A DNA stretch of 64,000 nucleotides from Eopsaltria australis. Taxonomy: Eukaryota; Chordata; Aves; Passeriformes; Petroicidae. The notes under the pieces are model-generated. The model was not told the origin of the DNA. It did no database searches and worked only from the letters and a program-made list of their open reading frames with translations. Both the position numbers and the translations under genes were made by a program. The DNA lies in assembly GCA_034509425.1 (NCBI GenBank), contig JAVTVJ010000130.1:1915501-1979500 (forward strand). Direction: 5' to 3'. Shown here piece after piece: positions 53,713-64,000 of this stretch (positions are counted from its first letter, which is position 1; every line of letters starts with the position of its first letter).

Positions 53713-55504
53713 CTGCAGGAATGGAGAAAGAGAGGAAAAATACCCATCAAAGAAAAGGTGGTAGAACAAGGAAATACAGCTTCAAGATACAATTCATTAG
53801 GATATTAAAATGCAGAAGCTATTTTAATATCTGTAACATTAAGATAAAGTCATTTGATATTCACTTATTTTCCTCACACCGTAATTCACCCATGTACAAA
53901 AGGAGAAAAGGCTTGCTGTCTGTGCTCTTGCACTGCAGTACTACTACTTTCAGTTAAAACATTTCGATTTTCAAATTATGTTTTGCCTTTGATTCCCAGA
54001 AATTATTTCCTTTTCCCATCAGCCATAATAGTTAAACAGCTGTGATTCCTGCATCCTTCCCTCAATAAACAAACAGAAGTATAAATATAAAAATCAGGTA
54101 ATCTGAATTTCAGAAAGCAAGTAGCAAGAGAATAGAAAAAACAAAAGCACTAAGCAATGAAAAACTACTTGAGATTTCTGAAAACCTTTTATGTTTTTAG
54201 TAGTTCAATATTTATAGCTTGTTAAATAATTACACATACAAGAGCTTCACACACTCAACTTTCATTCTCCTGCTATTCTCTCCTCTTGAAATAACTGCAA
54301 GATTAATTGTAGCCATAAAAAGGCAGCATCCAACTCTTTTATGACCACTCCTGTCTATAAACTGCATGAACCCATTAGACCAATAGGGAAAATGTTTAAA
54401 TGCTGGTGTTTAAACTTTGTAGCCATCAACAACAAGAGAAACCTCAAAACGATCTGGGGGATGGAAACACTGCAGATGTCCAAGCAGATGATGCTGCATG
54501 AAAAAGTGACTCCCTCACAAGGTAATGTTGCTCAAGAACAGAACAATACAAACATCACAACAGAGCCAGTAGGTTTTTTTGATTGGTTTTCCTACAGAAC
54601 TCGGTCAGCCCTCTGCAAAGGTCACCGCTGAGACTTAAGCTCTAAACACATTCCCATAAAGGAGAATCATATCTTGTGTAGGTATTACTTAAAACTTTTC
54701 ACTGGTAGAATTGGAGCACAATCATTACAAATCCTAAATTCATTTACATCTTTAGGTAAGTAAAATGCTGAGATCACCAAAGCTATGTAATCATCAAAAA
54801 GGAGATGTAATTCACTGCCCACGAGCCACAGACCAAGTTATCCCACTACTGAGGATAAACTGCTCAGCTTTGAGTTTGCTGAATTTCCTTTGATGTAAAA
54901 AGAATAATTTCACGCTTCAAGAAAAGGAAGAGGATGTCAGAAAAACTGGATTTGATTCCTTATTCTGTCAAAGAGTTCTCGTGTTAGTCCCGGCAGTTTT
55001 GTGTCCTTTGGGATATTGAGGTCGATGTTGGGTTGCTCAATCAGGACACACCTGCAGGCTCTCCAGGCAGGTGCAGTGGTTATGGATCCAGAGGCACTTG
55101 GGGAGCACTGGGCTGAGATGGAATGGTTCAATCAGGGGTAAAGGTCCATTGGTGAGAATCTGAACAATCATATACACTTAGATTAAAAGAGACTGGAAGC
55201 CACCATGCCCAGGGAACTACAGGTCTGCTGACAGACCTCATAAAGTCTTGTCCATCTCTAGTGTTAAACACTCCCATGGAAAAGGAGTTCTCAGGAGTAT
55301 GGAACCCTCTGCAAAGCAGACCTGGAAGCTAAGCTGCATCCTAAAACCAGAGAAATTAATTGATGTTTATGTTATATTTTGGATGTGATAAAGCTTTCAC
55401 AGGGGTGAGTGAACAAAGCAAAAACTGTATCCTGATTACAGAATTGCATCATTGCCAATCATCTGACAAAATAATCTGAAATGAGAGACTACAAACAAGG
55501 AGAG

Positions 55505-55805
55505 GTTGGGGGACCAGTGCTTGTTCGGCCAACAGAAGAGAAGGTTAAAGGAAGATATTGCTGCCTTCAGCTGTGGAATGGGAGGGAATAGTGAAGATGG
55601 AGATAGACTGTTCTCAGAGGTGCACAGTGACAGGATGGGAGGTGACAGACACGTGCTGCAACAAAGGAAAGTCTGTCAAGATGAAGGAATTTTTTTCATT
55701 AATGAGGGTGGTCAAACATGAGGATGGGGGCCCACTTTGAGCAAGACATTGGACTAGATGAACCCCAGAGGTCCAAACTATGAACCTCTGTCTTAAATTA
55801 TTCCA
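55505..55805 (+). mobile_element. CR1 LINE fragment, plus orientation, internally deleted
   Basis: The order of motifs follows CR1: 'agaagagaaggttaaaggaa', 'agatagactgttctcagagg', 'caggatgggaggtgac', then a gaatttttttcattaatgag block and gagggtggtcaaac, and finally ggactagatgaacc. The segment between 'ggtggtcaaac' and 'ggactagatg' is shorter than in full CR1 copies, suggesting an internal deletion. The small frames at 55506-55740 are remnants or chance, not genes. Confidence 0.75.
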
Positions 55806-58800
55806 TGCTTTCGTGGAGACATGATCACGGCTGTTTTCATTTTACTCTGTCTCAATAAATTTGATCACATTGACAAATCAAAGCTTTCATCACTGGCCCT
55901 ACAAACCAGTCTGGGCACCTGGAAAATGAGACTGCCACTTTTGTGCCTTGACTCTAGGAGGATCCTGTGGCTCTGAAGTGTTTCCACATCCAGTACTTTG
56001 TCCTATATTTGCTTTACAGATGGGGTCCTCAGCTGCTGCAATTCAGCAGTGCTCCCAAGGGCCCAGCAGGGACAGTGCTGTATTTTTTGCTGGCTGTAGC
56101 ATTTTAGTGCAGTGAGACTGTTGTTAAAATGCACACCTGTACATCTAGCATTAACATCACTGTGTTCAATTCCCTGAATGATCTCTAACAGATTATTCCA
56201 ACAGAATAGTCCTTAATTTACATGTTCCACTGCATTTGCAACCCCCCAGCATCTTATCACATTTATACCAACAGATCTGCTCTTAACCTTGGGGGAAAAA
56301 AAGAAAAAAAAAAGCGCTTTCTTTACTGCCCCAGGTCCTAAAACTGGGTATGTTCCTGTGCCTGGCTGATTTGGCCTAGTTTTTTCTTTTGCTACTTGGA
56401 TTCAATGTCCCAGTGTATGTGATGCCCTGAAAGGAACACTCCACCCTTCTCCAGGAAAAATTCTCCAAGGGCAGGGAACAGTTTATTAAGTCCTTTTCCA
56501 CAAAAGCACAGTAATGTCACCAAACCCACTCAGTCATGCAGGAGATCTGCATGAAAGAAGAATAATAGAGACGTAATATCCTTTGGGCTGAACAGAGAGC
56601 TGGGAGAGGATTGTGCATTTGGGGGTGAACGATATCATCAGTGCTCCCAACAACAGGATTTTACATTTGGGCAACTTAATAGGAAATGAGGGCAGAACTG
56701 ACCAGCGCTGTGAGAGATCAGCACACACAGCAGCAGCACACAGAGTGCCTGGGACCATGGAAAATACCCATTAAAATATAACTGTCAAGTTTGGATACAT
56801 CTCCCTGAACAACTCGTGACATGTATTTCAAAATAAAGAAGAGCTGCCTGAACTGGTGCTGTATCTCAAACCAACATTCAGGGTTTGTTTTTATATTCCA
56901 CTTCCATTTTAAAATCTATTTCCAGAACTGCTGCTTATTAAACCTGCCCTATTAAATCATTCCCCTATTAAATGCAATATGAATTAAGGTTTCCCAGTCT
57001 CTTTTTCTTCCTCTTAACAACCTACACTCTAACACCCTGTACCTTTCTGTACAATAATTTCTGCTCTTAACCAGGAGAATGTCATATATCTGAGAAAGAA
57101 GTAAGTGGGGAGTTTATGCTCTCTGCATTCCTCGATCACATTATATATACAATGTCCTAAGGCAAGAGTTTGCCAGCTTAGATTTTCACTTGCTCTATCC
57201 CTTTAATTTGTGTTCCCATCAGTGCTGTTACTGATTGCTAGCATTTGTTTTTATTTTTCTCTAGAGATTTTTTTTTTTGCTTAAGTCACTGATTAAATAA
57301 TCTAAATCCTTCAGAGGGAAATTTAAAATTTCCTCCTTGTATAAAAAGCAGAATGATTCAGTACCTGTGCTGGAACAGCATTTTGCTGGAGGTCTCTTGT
57401 TGGCTCAATCAGAAAAATGACTTCCCCTTCCCCTCTCTCAGATCCAAGAAGCTGGGTAAGGAAAAGGTAAGGAATCTTTCCATAGTCATAAGCAGAGCCT
57501 GTGTATATCAGCAGTGGCTGCACCACAGCCCCAGGGCATCACCCAACCACACTGGGCTGCTTTTAGTGACAGTAATGAAAAATAGGGCCAGGGCTCTGGA
57601 TATGGTGGGCTCTCCAGTGGAAGAGTACATGTGAGCTACCAAAAATCTCCTGCAGGTGCCAGAGACCTGTCTTGAGGAAACATGAGGAAATATAAGCAGT
57701 TTCTTATTCACAATGACCATTTCAAAATATTTCAAAACAAAAGCCTGGATAGCCATCTCCTCTAAAATCAGCCTACACTAGAAACTAATCAACCTTCAAC
57801 TAACACCAAAACCCACAACAGGAAGAAGTCCTAGAGATTTCATCAGCTGAGGATTCTCTGGGACTCATGAGATATCCTTACAGCCATCACTCCTAGACAC
57901 ATTCAGTGGCATAAAGAAAACAGTTAAAAATAATAATTGCATGAATAGCAGAAAAGGTGCAGACATGACAGGTCCAGCAGAAATCAGGCCAGCTGTGATG
58001 CTATCTCACCTATCCAACAGGACACAGGTCATGCTGTCCTGAACACCTGGGAATGGCTGATGTCCCTGGAGAGGATATCGTTAGGCACAAAGCTGAGCAA
58101 CTTCAGTGCTTAGGGAAACAGAAAAACCAAAGTACAATTTTGATTCTGAAAAAACGCAACAAACAACCAAAAAACCAAACCAAAGCCCACAAACTGTTAC
58201 CTTCAACCAAGCATTAGAGATGGGGACACAATATCCCTAACTACCAATAAGAGAGCACAAACTGTATTTAAAAACACACCACAAAAGCATTCAGAAAACA
58301 AAAAGCCACTTAGCAGGTGGCTAGATGCTGAGAGGAACAGCCTTGTTTTCACCACATTCTAAGCTGGAAGTGCTCCTAAAACGCAACAGTCAGCATTAGA
58401 AATGCTCTTAAACTCCCTGGACTGAATGGACAATGTCCCAGTGTTGCATTAACTGAGGAATAACCCCAGATCCTGGCAGAGGTGCTGACAATTATGTGGC
58501 ATTGATTTTATAAAGCAGTTTGATCTTGACAGAGGTGAGAAATCTCTTCTTTCCCAACCTGTCCCTTCCCTAGGGAAGCTCTGCAGGGCAGGCCCCTCCA
58601 CAGGGCTGTGCTGCATTTCTAAGCAGGAAAATGAGACAATCACAGGCTCTGCAGTCACCCTTTGGCACAGAAAGTCCAGCCTTGATTTCATCAGGGAGAA
58701 AGAAAATGGGACTGGAGGGAAGAACCATACAGGAGTGTCCATCTACACATTTTGCCTGTCACTACATTTTCTGTCATTACAGCCTCATCTTAAATAACAT

Positions 58801-60506
58801 TTACACAGATGAAGAGTCAGGCCTTTTACAGTAATGGGCCAAATTACAAGGAAAGCCCAACACTCTCTCATAGTTTCTTTAACAGTTTGTTTAATAGAAC
58901 AGGAACAAACTTCTTCCTGTGTTGCAGGAAGATGTTTCATGGGCCATCTCTTTTTCTGAACTGAAGAACCACCAGAGAAACACAGACTCTGATCTCTTAG
59001 AAAGTTTTAAGCAGGGGGGAAAAAAAAGATTAAAAAATGAAAAAAAAAAAATCACAAAAAATCTGAACAAATTACTTTTCTCTGAGAACAGCAGTCCCGT
59101 ATGGTAACAATCTGAGGCTCAGGTCAAGTTTCTTTAGTGATACTTAAATCTTAAGGCTGATTTCCCCAGAGGATGAAATAAGCAGGGGGAGAAAATCAAA
59201 GGTGAAATGGGTAGAAAAGGAATGGAAGATGATTAACAGAAATCATCAGGGATCTCAGTGCTGCATGGCCTATCCACAGCTTGTGCTACGGCCTCTGACA
59301 TGAGATTCGCAGGCAGAGACTGCAGCAAAAGAAGCTGCTTATTTATTCACCCCCCTCCAGACAATCAGGTAGTGGAAGTAGCATTAATGTGACAGCTTTT
59401 AACTAAGGAGGATGCAGGGTGACAAACCAACAGATACAGTACATAAATATGTTAATGTATTTATTGAGGTAATTTTTTCTGTAGCCTGTATGTGGCTGCA
59501 AAAATGATTCAATTCGTTTTATGCAAGAGAAGCGCATTCATCTCCCTTAATTAGGGAGAAAGTAGGACTGGTACTAGGATTAAAAATAAAAGTATGTTTG
59601 ATTTTGAAGCCCTCTATGTACCCCATTCTGGTGAGATCTGATAAAATACTTCCTCCAACACTGCTTCTGACTCATGGAAATATTTGTGAAGTACATGACT
59701 GGAAATTCAATAGAATAGCCTGCACTAGTTTCTTGCTCTGGCAAGAACAAATCTGCAGATATAAGTAAGCACACAAATAAAAGTCTACATATTAGTATTT
59801 TCATTAAAATATCCCTGGGATTCCCTTCTACTCAACATCAGACAACCCTTCACAGTTCTGGAACAATGAAGCACAAATAGGCCTCCTCAAAAGGAGATGA
59901 TAAAACGTACTATGTGAAAATCAAGAATGTTCTTTTTACTAAGTGGGTTTTTAAAGGGTGTTACCTGCAGTAACATCTGTCACACTTACCCTCAGCTTTA
60001 GTTATTTTACATTTCTCATCTTTCATCTGCTGCTTTTTTCATTTGTTCTCATAGGAAAAATAAAAAATGAAGATAGAGCAATGCTGTAACATTGCAAAGC
60101 TCCCTGTAGTAACAGAAGCGCTGTCTGCAGTGATGATAAATCCCAATATGTTACCATGCAAAACACCAAATCTGAGTTTCCAAATGCCTGATCCCAGGTG
60201 AGTGTGACACTTCTCGCACTGCTGCTGATCATGAGCCTGACAAGCAGCTCAAGATGTTTACAATTCCCTTGCAGACAGAAATCCAGTCTAGACAGCACTG
60301 CCTGTACCGTAGTCTGGAAAACTGGTACATATGAAAGTTTGCAAACTGTGTGATTTGAATGACCTGAATCTTTTGTGTCTTTAATTTTTGTTCTAACAGA
60401 AGCATAAATTGACAGATCATCCTGCAAGTGCTTGGAATAAGAGCTTCAGTTTCTCTGTGCTTTGATAAGAGAACGTGTCTGAGAAACACCACTTTGTGCT
60501 ACTCAC

Positions 60507-60629
60507 TGCATGCTGCTTCTGATTCATCTGACCCATCAGGACACTCTTCTTCCCCATCACATTTCCACCTGGCTGGGATGCAGTGCCCGTTGTCACAAGT
60601 GAAATCTGACTCAGCACAAGTTTTCTTTG
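60507..60629 (-). CDS. LRP8: LRP8 exon 3: LDL-A repeat 2
   Basis: The 123-bp, phase 1-1 exon encodes [16 protein letters not shown], then [24 protein letters not shown]. It is nearly identical to recalled human LRP8 repeat 2 ([28 protein letters not shown]). Six cysteines, the aromatic Trp of the ligand-binding surface and the SDE motif are present. The acceptor is cttgcag right of 60629 and the donor gtgagt left of 60507. The final A joins the CC of exon 4 to make the Thr of TKQVC. This is the most upstream exon in the window; LA1 is not found between here and 64000. Confidence 0.97.
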
Positions 60630-63600
60630 CTGCAAGAAAAGAAGAAAGTACTTGGCATGAATATAAACAGTGCAGAAGATCCCCATTGCACCCCACCAAG
60701 GACAATACAGATTGCCCTGTACTAAGAGGATTTATTTCACATTCAACATTGCTTCTTCATGACAGAGTCCCACATATATCACAGATGGGTGTTTCTTCTC
60801 ACTAGAACTCTTATCCCTCCATTATTTGACAAGGATTCACCCTTCTGCCTTTTTCTAACCATTCAAAAAACAGAGATGATGTTTTTCAAAATAATTTTCT
60901 AAGACTTTTACTATAAAAAGCTGCTGCCTTCATGGAACTGAAAGCATTCTGTATGATTTACAGACAGGCAAGACAAACAAGTATCACCTTTCGAGTACTA
61001 TATCTAAATAATAATGTTTCTATCTATGCCATCTATTCATGACTTGTTAGTACATCTGTCACCACAGCAGATGATCATAAAGCACTCCTTCAAACACTAA
61101 CATCCATTTCATTAAATGTCAACCACTCTACGCTCTTTGCTTTGCTTGCATTAATCTAGGTCTTGAAAAAGATGCAAGACATGAATTCAAGCAATTAATT
61201 GGCCTATTCCTCTGTGCCAGTGGTGCAGCACCATGTGCTCTTCAATTCTACTCAGCAACTTCCCACTGCAGCAGAAAGAGAATTCTACATAAATTTGGTC
61301 CTTTCAGGCTGAGGCTTCAGTGTTGATGTCACCACCACTCACTCACTGCTTTTGCAGTGGTGACTTCAGTGGCTTTTCTGCTGAGTCCTGATCGAGGGCT
61401 GGGGCTCAGTGTCACCACAATGAAGTGAAATGCTTTTTGCTAACAGGTATCTACCTTTGTTAGCCATCAACTGACACAGGAAGTGCTGGCAGGGAGATTT
61501 GTCTCTTCCCCCTGCAAAGCTGCTCACGACCTAATAGGATCACAGGAAAATTCAGGTAATGAAGGACCTCAGGAGGTCACCAAGTCCAACTTCCTGCTCA
61601 AGACAGGCTCAGCTATGAGGTCAGACCAAGCTGTTCTGTGTTTTATCCAGTCTGGTAGGAAAAAAACCCCAAGATAGAGCCAGCACAACCTCCCTGGGCA
61701 ACCTATTCCATGGCTTAGCTGCCTCAAAGTGAGACCTGGGTTTGACAAGTCATTGCCTCATACAAGTCATGTGCACACATATTGCTACATCAATACTTCT
61801 TCCAGCAAATATTTTCAAAGCATTAAACACAACAAATAAGCCTCTGGGGTTTGATCTTTTACTTTCTTTTCTTGTTTTCCTACATGAGCTGCTGGCAGGA
61901 AGGGAGTCATGTTAAATATCACTCATGTGCCCACACAGGAAACATGGAGAGTTTCTGTGTGAGGTGCTGAGAGACCTCCATGGCTGAAATAAAGCACTCA
62001 ATTTCTAGTACACAAAACATGCAGCTTCCCTGAGCAGACATCCAGCAGGAAAACACTGCAAAGCACCACTAAGCAGCTGTATAATCTCTGAGGATGCACC
62101 TTATAAAGAAAACATACATTTACTCCCCTTCTGTTGCTAAATGAACCACATTCTGGAGAATGGGGAAGGGGGGGGGGAAAGGACAATTTTTAATTTTCTC
62201 TTCAGCCATTCAGAAACATATTATGGACTAATATAGGACAGAAAAACCATTTCCATATAAAGCAAGAGTTTTATAAGAGACCAGTCATACGCAGGATTGT
62301 CCAAAGACATTGCACATCTGTTATCAGAGGGAAAAGATTTTCTCCTGAATATCTCCTTTTAGAAATCCAAAGCTTGTGAAACTCAGTATTGCACATCACT
62401 TCTCAGGTATTTAATGCAAGTTTTAATGATTCTGATGTATTTAATGGCCAGAAATGCTGACACTGATGATACCCATGCACAGCTGAAGTGAGAGCCCTCT
62501 CCTTGCTGGGAAGCTCGCTGGCTAAAATGCTGCTATCTGCTCTTAGGGGAAGATTGTGCCATCTACAAATGAAACAATCACAGCTCCATCCAGAAAGGGG
62601 TGACCAGTGTAATACTGGAGACATTAGAAATCTAATTTTAAAAATTTATTTTGTTTTGTACTCACTCTCTCAATGCCCTAATATCTTGCTTTCCGCAGCA
62701 AAACTGTCCTTTAACTTATTCTCTAGAGATCCAAATAGCAATAAAACTGCTATTGTGCCTCAAAACAAACCTCTCCTTTTGCCATCAATCTCACAGTCTG
62801 ATATATTTCTGGGACAGGAAAGCAGGAGCAGGGGCCAGTCCCAGGGAGGAGTGGCACGGGCACTCCCTTCACACGGCCAACGCGCAGATGGTGGCACTGA
62901 CAGCTTTGTTCCTTCCCTGCCACTGCTCCTCCTCACACACCGCAATCAGTTCCTTGCCAGGCCTCACAAAAGGGCAGCAAAGCATCACTGCCAGTCCTGG
63001 GGCATCCCTCAGGAGGTGTTTATGTGTTCCCTCCCTTTGGCAAAATGAAGCTGGGCACAACCACTCACCAGCAGTGGCCGAATCCAGAAGTGTCCTCATG
63101 TCCCCATGCCTGCCTGAAGGTCCAACAGTGCCATGACAAAAACCAAAAGTGTTTGTTCCTTTGTTTGAATACAGATTCTCTAATCTCTTCAAGGAACAGG
63201 ACTAAGAGAAGGGAAGCTCAAATCTTTTTATGATTCTTATTTTTACTATTTAAAAATTTTTTTGCTTTTTGTTATTTATATTTTAAATACTTTTATTTGC
63301 AATTATTTTTTACTACTATTACTCTCCAGCACGGGGTCAGAGCTCTGCACACTGTCTTAATTCCAATACCTCCACTTTCTGTTGCAAACAGCAACCCAGA
63401 TTATTCAAACTGCGAGAATACTGAAGCACTGTCTCATTTCTCACCTCTAATACAAGACTGGAATCACTTTATTTCCAACCAGATTTACCTTCTGGCACTC
63501 AATCCTTACGTCTCTGGGATCACAATGCAGGCAGGGAGCAGTTAATTAAAATATCAGCTCTCTGTCTTTTCCTTCCTTTTTCTTTTTGAAGTCTGATAAC

Positions 63601-64000
63601 CCTTTTTATTAATCTCCCATGTTATACACCTTCCTTCTATCAATAATTCATTGAGGCTCACACCATAAATTGCCAGTGGTGCATTAAAATGTAAAACAAA
63701 TAAATACATCCCTTTTAGACAATGGGGAGGACCCAGGTTCATTTTACGGTTTCACCTGGCTCAGAAATAGTCAAGCAAAATTAATTGTCCCCCTGAGATC
63801 CATTTCCTTTGCCGTAAGCAGCTCAGGCAGCTCTGCTCACACGTCTCTTCCAAATGAACATAAACAAACAAGAGTGAGTAGTCACAGCATCCCTGAGCCG
63901 CTGCTCCTCAGGGGGCAAACCGATACCTGGAAGGAGAAAAGAGACGGCTCCCGAAGCGTGTGCGGAGCCTTTCATCTCCTCCCCTGCTCCATGCACACAG
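60630..64000 (-). other. End of intron 2 (partial, at least 3.4 kb)
   Basis: This is intronic sequence upstream of LA2. It includes a CR1 fragment at about 61536-61745, a run of ten G at 62168-62177, and a T/A-rich stretch at 63222-63320. CpGs become more frequent in the last 100 bases (about 63897-64000). LA1 and the promoter are not present. Confidence 0.8.
61536..61745 (-). mobile_element. CR1 LINE fragment, minus orientation
   Basis: Read on the plus strand this is a reversed CR1 3' region: 'ggatcaca' near the start, 'ggaggtcaccaagtccaact', 'tcctgctcaagacaggctca', and then 'caacctccctgggcaacc' and 'attccatggcttagctgcct'. It lies in intron 2, in the same direction as LRP8. It is truncated and non-coding. 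Confidence 0.8.

Larger units (their letters stand above)
32782..60506 (-). other. Intron 3 (27.7 kb)
   Basis: This is the longest intron, between LA2 and LA3. It contains CR1 fragments, a TA microsatellite, purine-rich low complexity, two 25-bp dyad repeats and a possible cassette exon at 35611-35718. The remaining sequence, including 44.1-51.1 kb and 51.3-55.5 kb, shows only scattered homopolymer runs (for example 44948-44965, 49020-49033, 59020-59052) and open frames of chance length. Confidence 0.8.

Noticed and set aside
54937..55131. Minus-strand frame with PNIDLNIPKDTKLPGLTRE
   Set aside because: It looks protein-like at first, but there are no splice sites or flanking exons, no known domain, and the length is within chance.
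62488..63136. Two overlapping plus-strand frames of 186 and 161 codons
   Set aside because: Low-complexity composition, no domain or start context, and they overlap in different phases, as chance frames do.
60630..64000. Search for LA1 (exon 2) or the signal-peptide exon
   Set aside because: No cysteine-rich SDE-type block or signal-peptide frame with proper splice sites is found; both must lie beyond the right edge.

Overview
The window is vertebrate nuclear DNA, most likely from a bird. It has long introns with GT-AG splice sites, no bacterial-style operons, and several fragments that read like CR1 LINEs, the dominant avian retroposon. The coding content I can support is one gene on the minus strand: LRP8 (apolipoprotein E receptor 2, ApoER2), a member of the LDL-receptor family. 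It is partial at both ends. Exons 1-2 (signal peptide, first LDL-A repeat) lie beyond the right edge. The O-glycosylated stalk, membrane segment and cytoplasmic tail lie beyond the left edge.

Thirteen exons can be placed to the base, running from right to left: LA2 (60.5-60.6 kb), LA3 (32.7 kb), LA4-6 in one exon (17.8-18.1 kb), LA7 (11.4 kb), LA8 (10.9-11.0 kb), EGF-A (8.0-8.1 kb), EGF-B (7.8-7.9 kb), five beta-propeller exons (6.9-7.1, 4.8-5.0, 4.1-4.2, 2.5-2.7 and 1.2-1.4 kb) and EGF-C (0.6-0.8 kb). They join in one open frame of 2061 bp (687 codons). From EGF-A to EGF-C the exon sizes (120, 126, 172, 228, 119, 140, 142, 153 bp) equal those I recall for the human LDL receptor gene. The propeller residues match LRP8 rather than VLDLR. 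With LA1 outside, this makes eight LDL-A repeats, as in the chicken brain receptor LR8B.

The layout is strongly asymmetric. The left 11.5 kb holds eleven of the thirteen exons with short introns. The right 52 kb is almost all intron: 6.3 kb before LA4-6, 14.5 kb before LA3, 27.7 kb before LA2, and at least 3.4 kb more. These introns hold CR1 fragments, a TA microsatellite, purine-rich and short tandem repeats, and no second gene that I can support.

The points most worth a second look are a possible unannotated 108-bp phase 1-1 exon at 35.6-35.7 kb; the LA8 exon with a weak donor and two acceptors 6 bp apart; and a CpG-rich patch over the LA4-6 exon, which is a known skipping unit in mammals. 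All LDL-A and EGF-A/B exons here are symmetric phase 1-1, so any of them can be skipped without breaking the frame.
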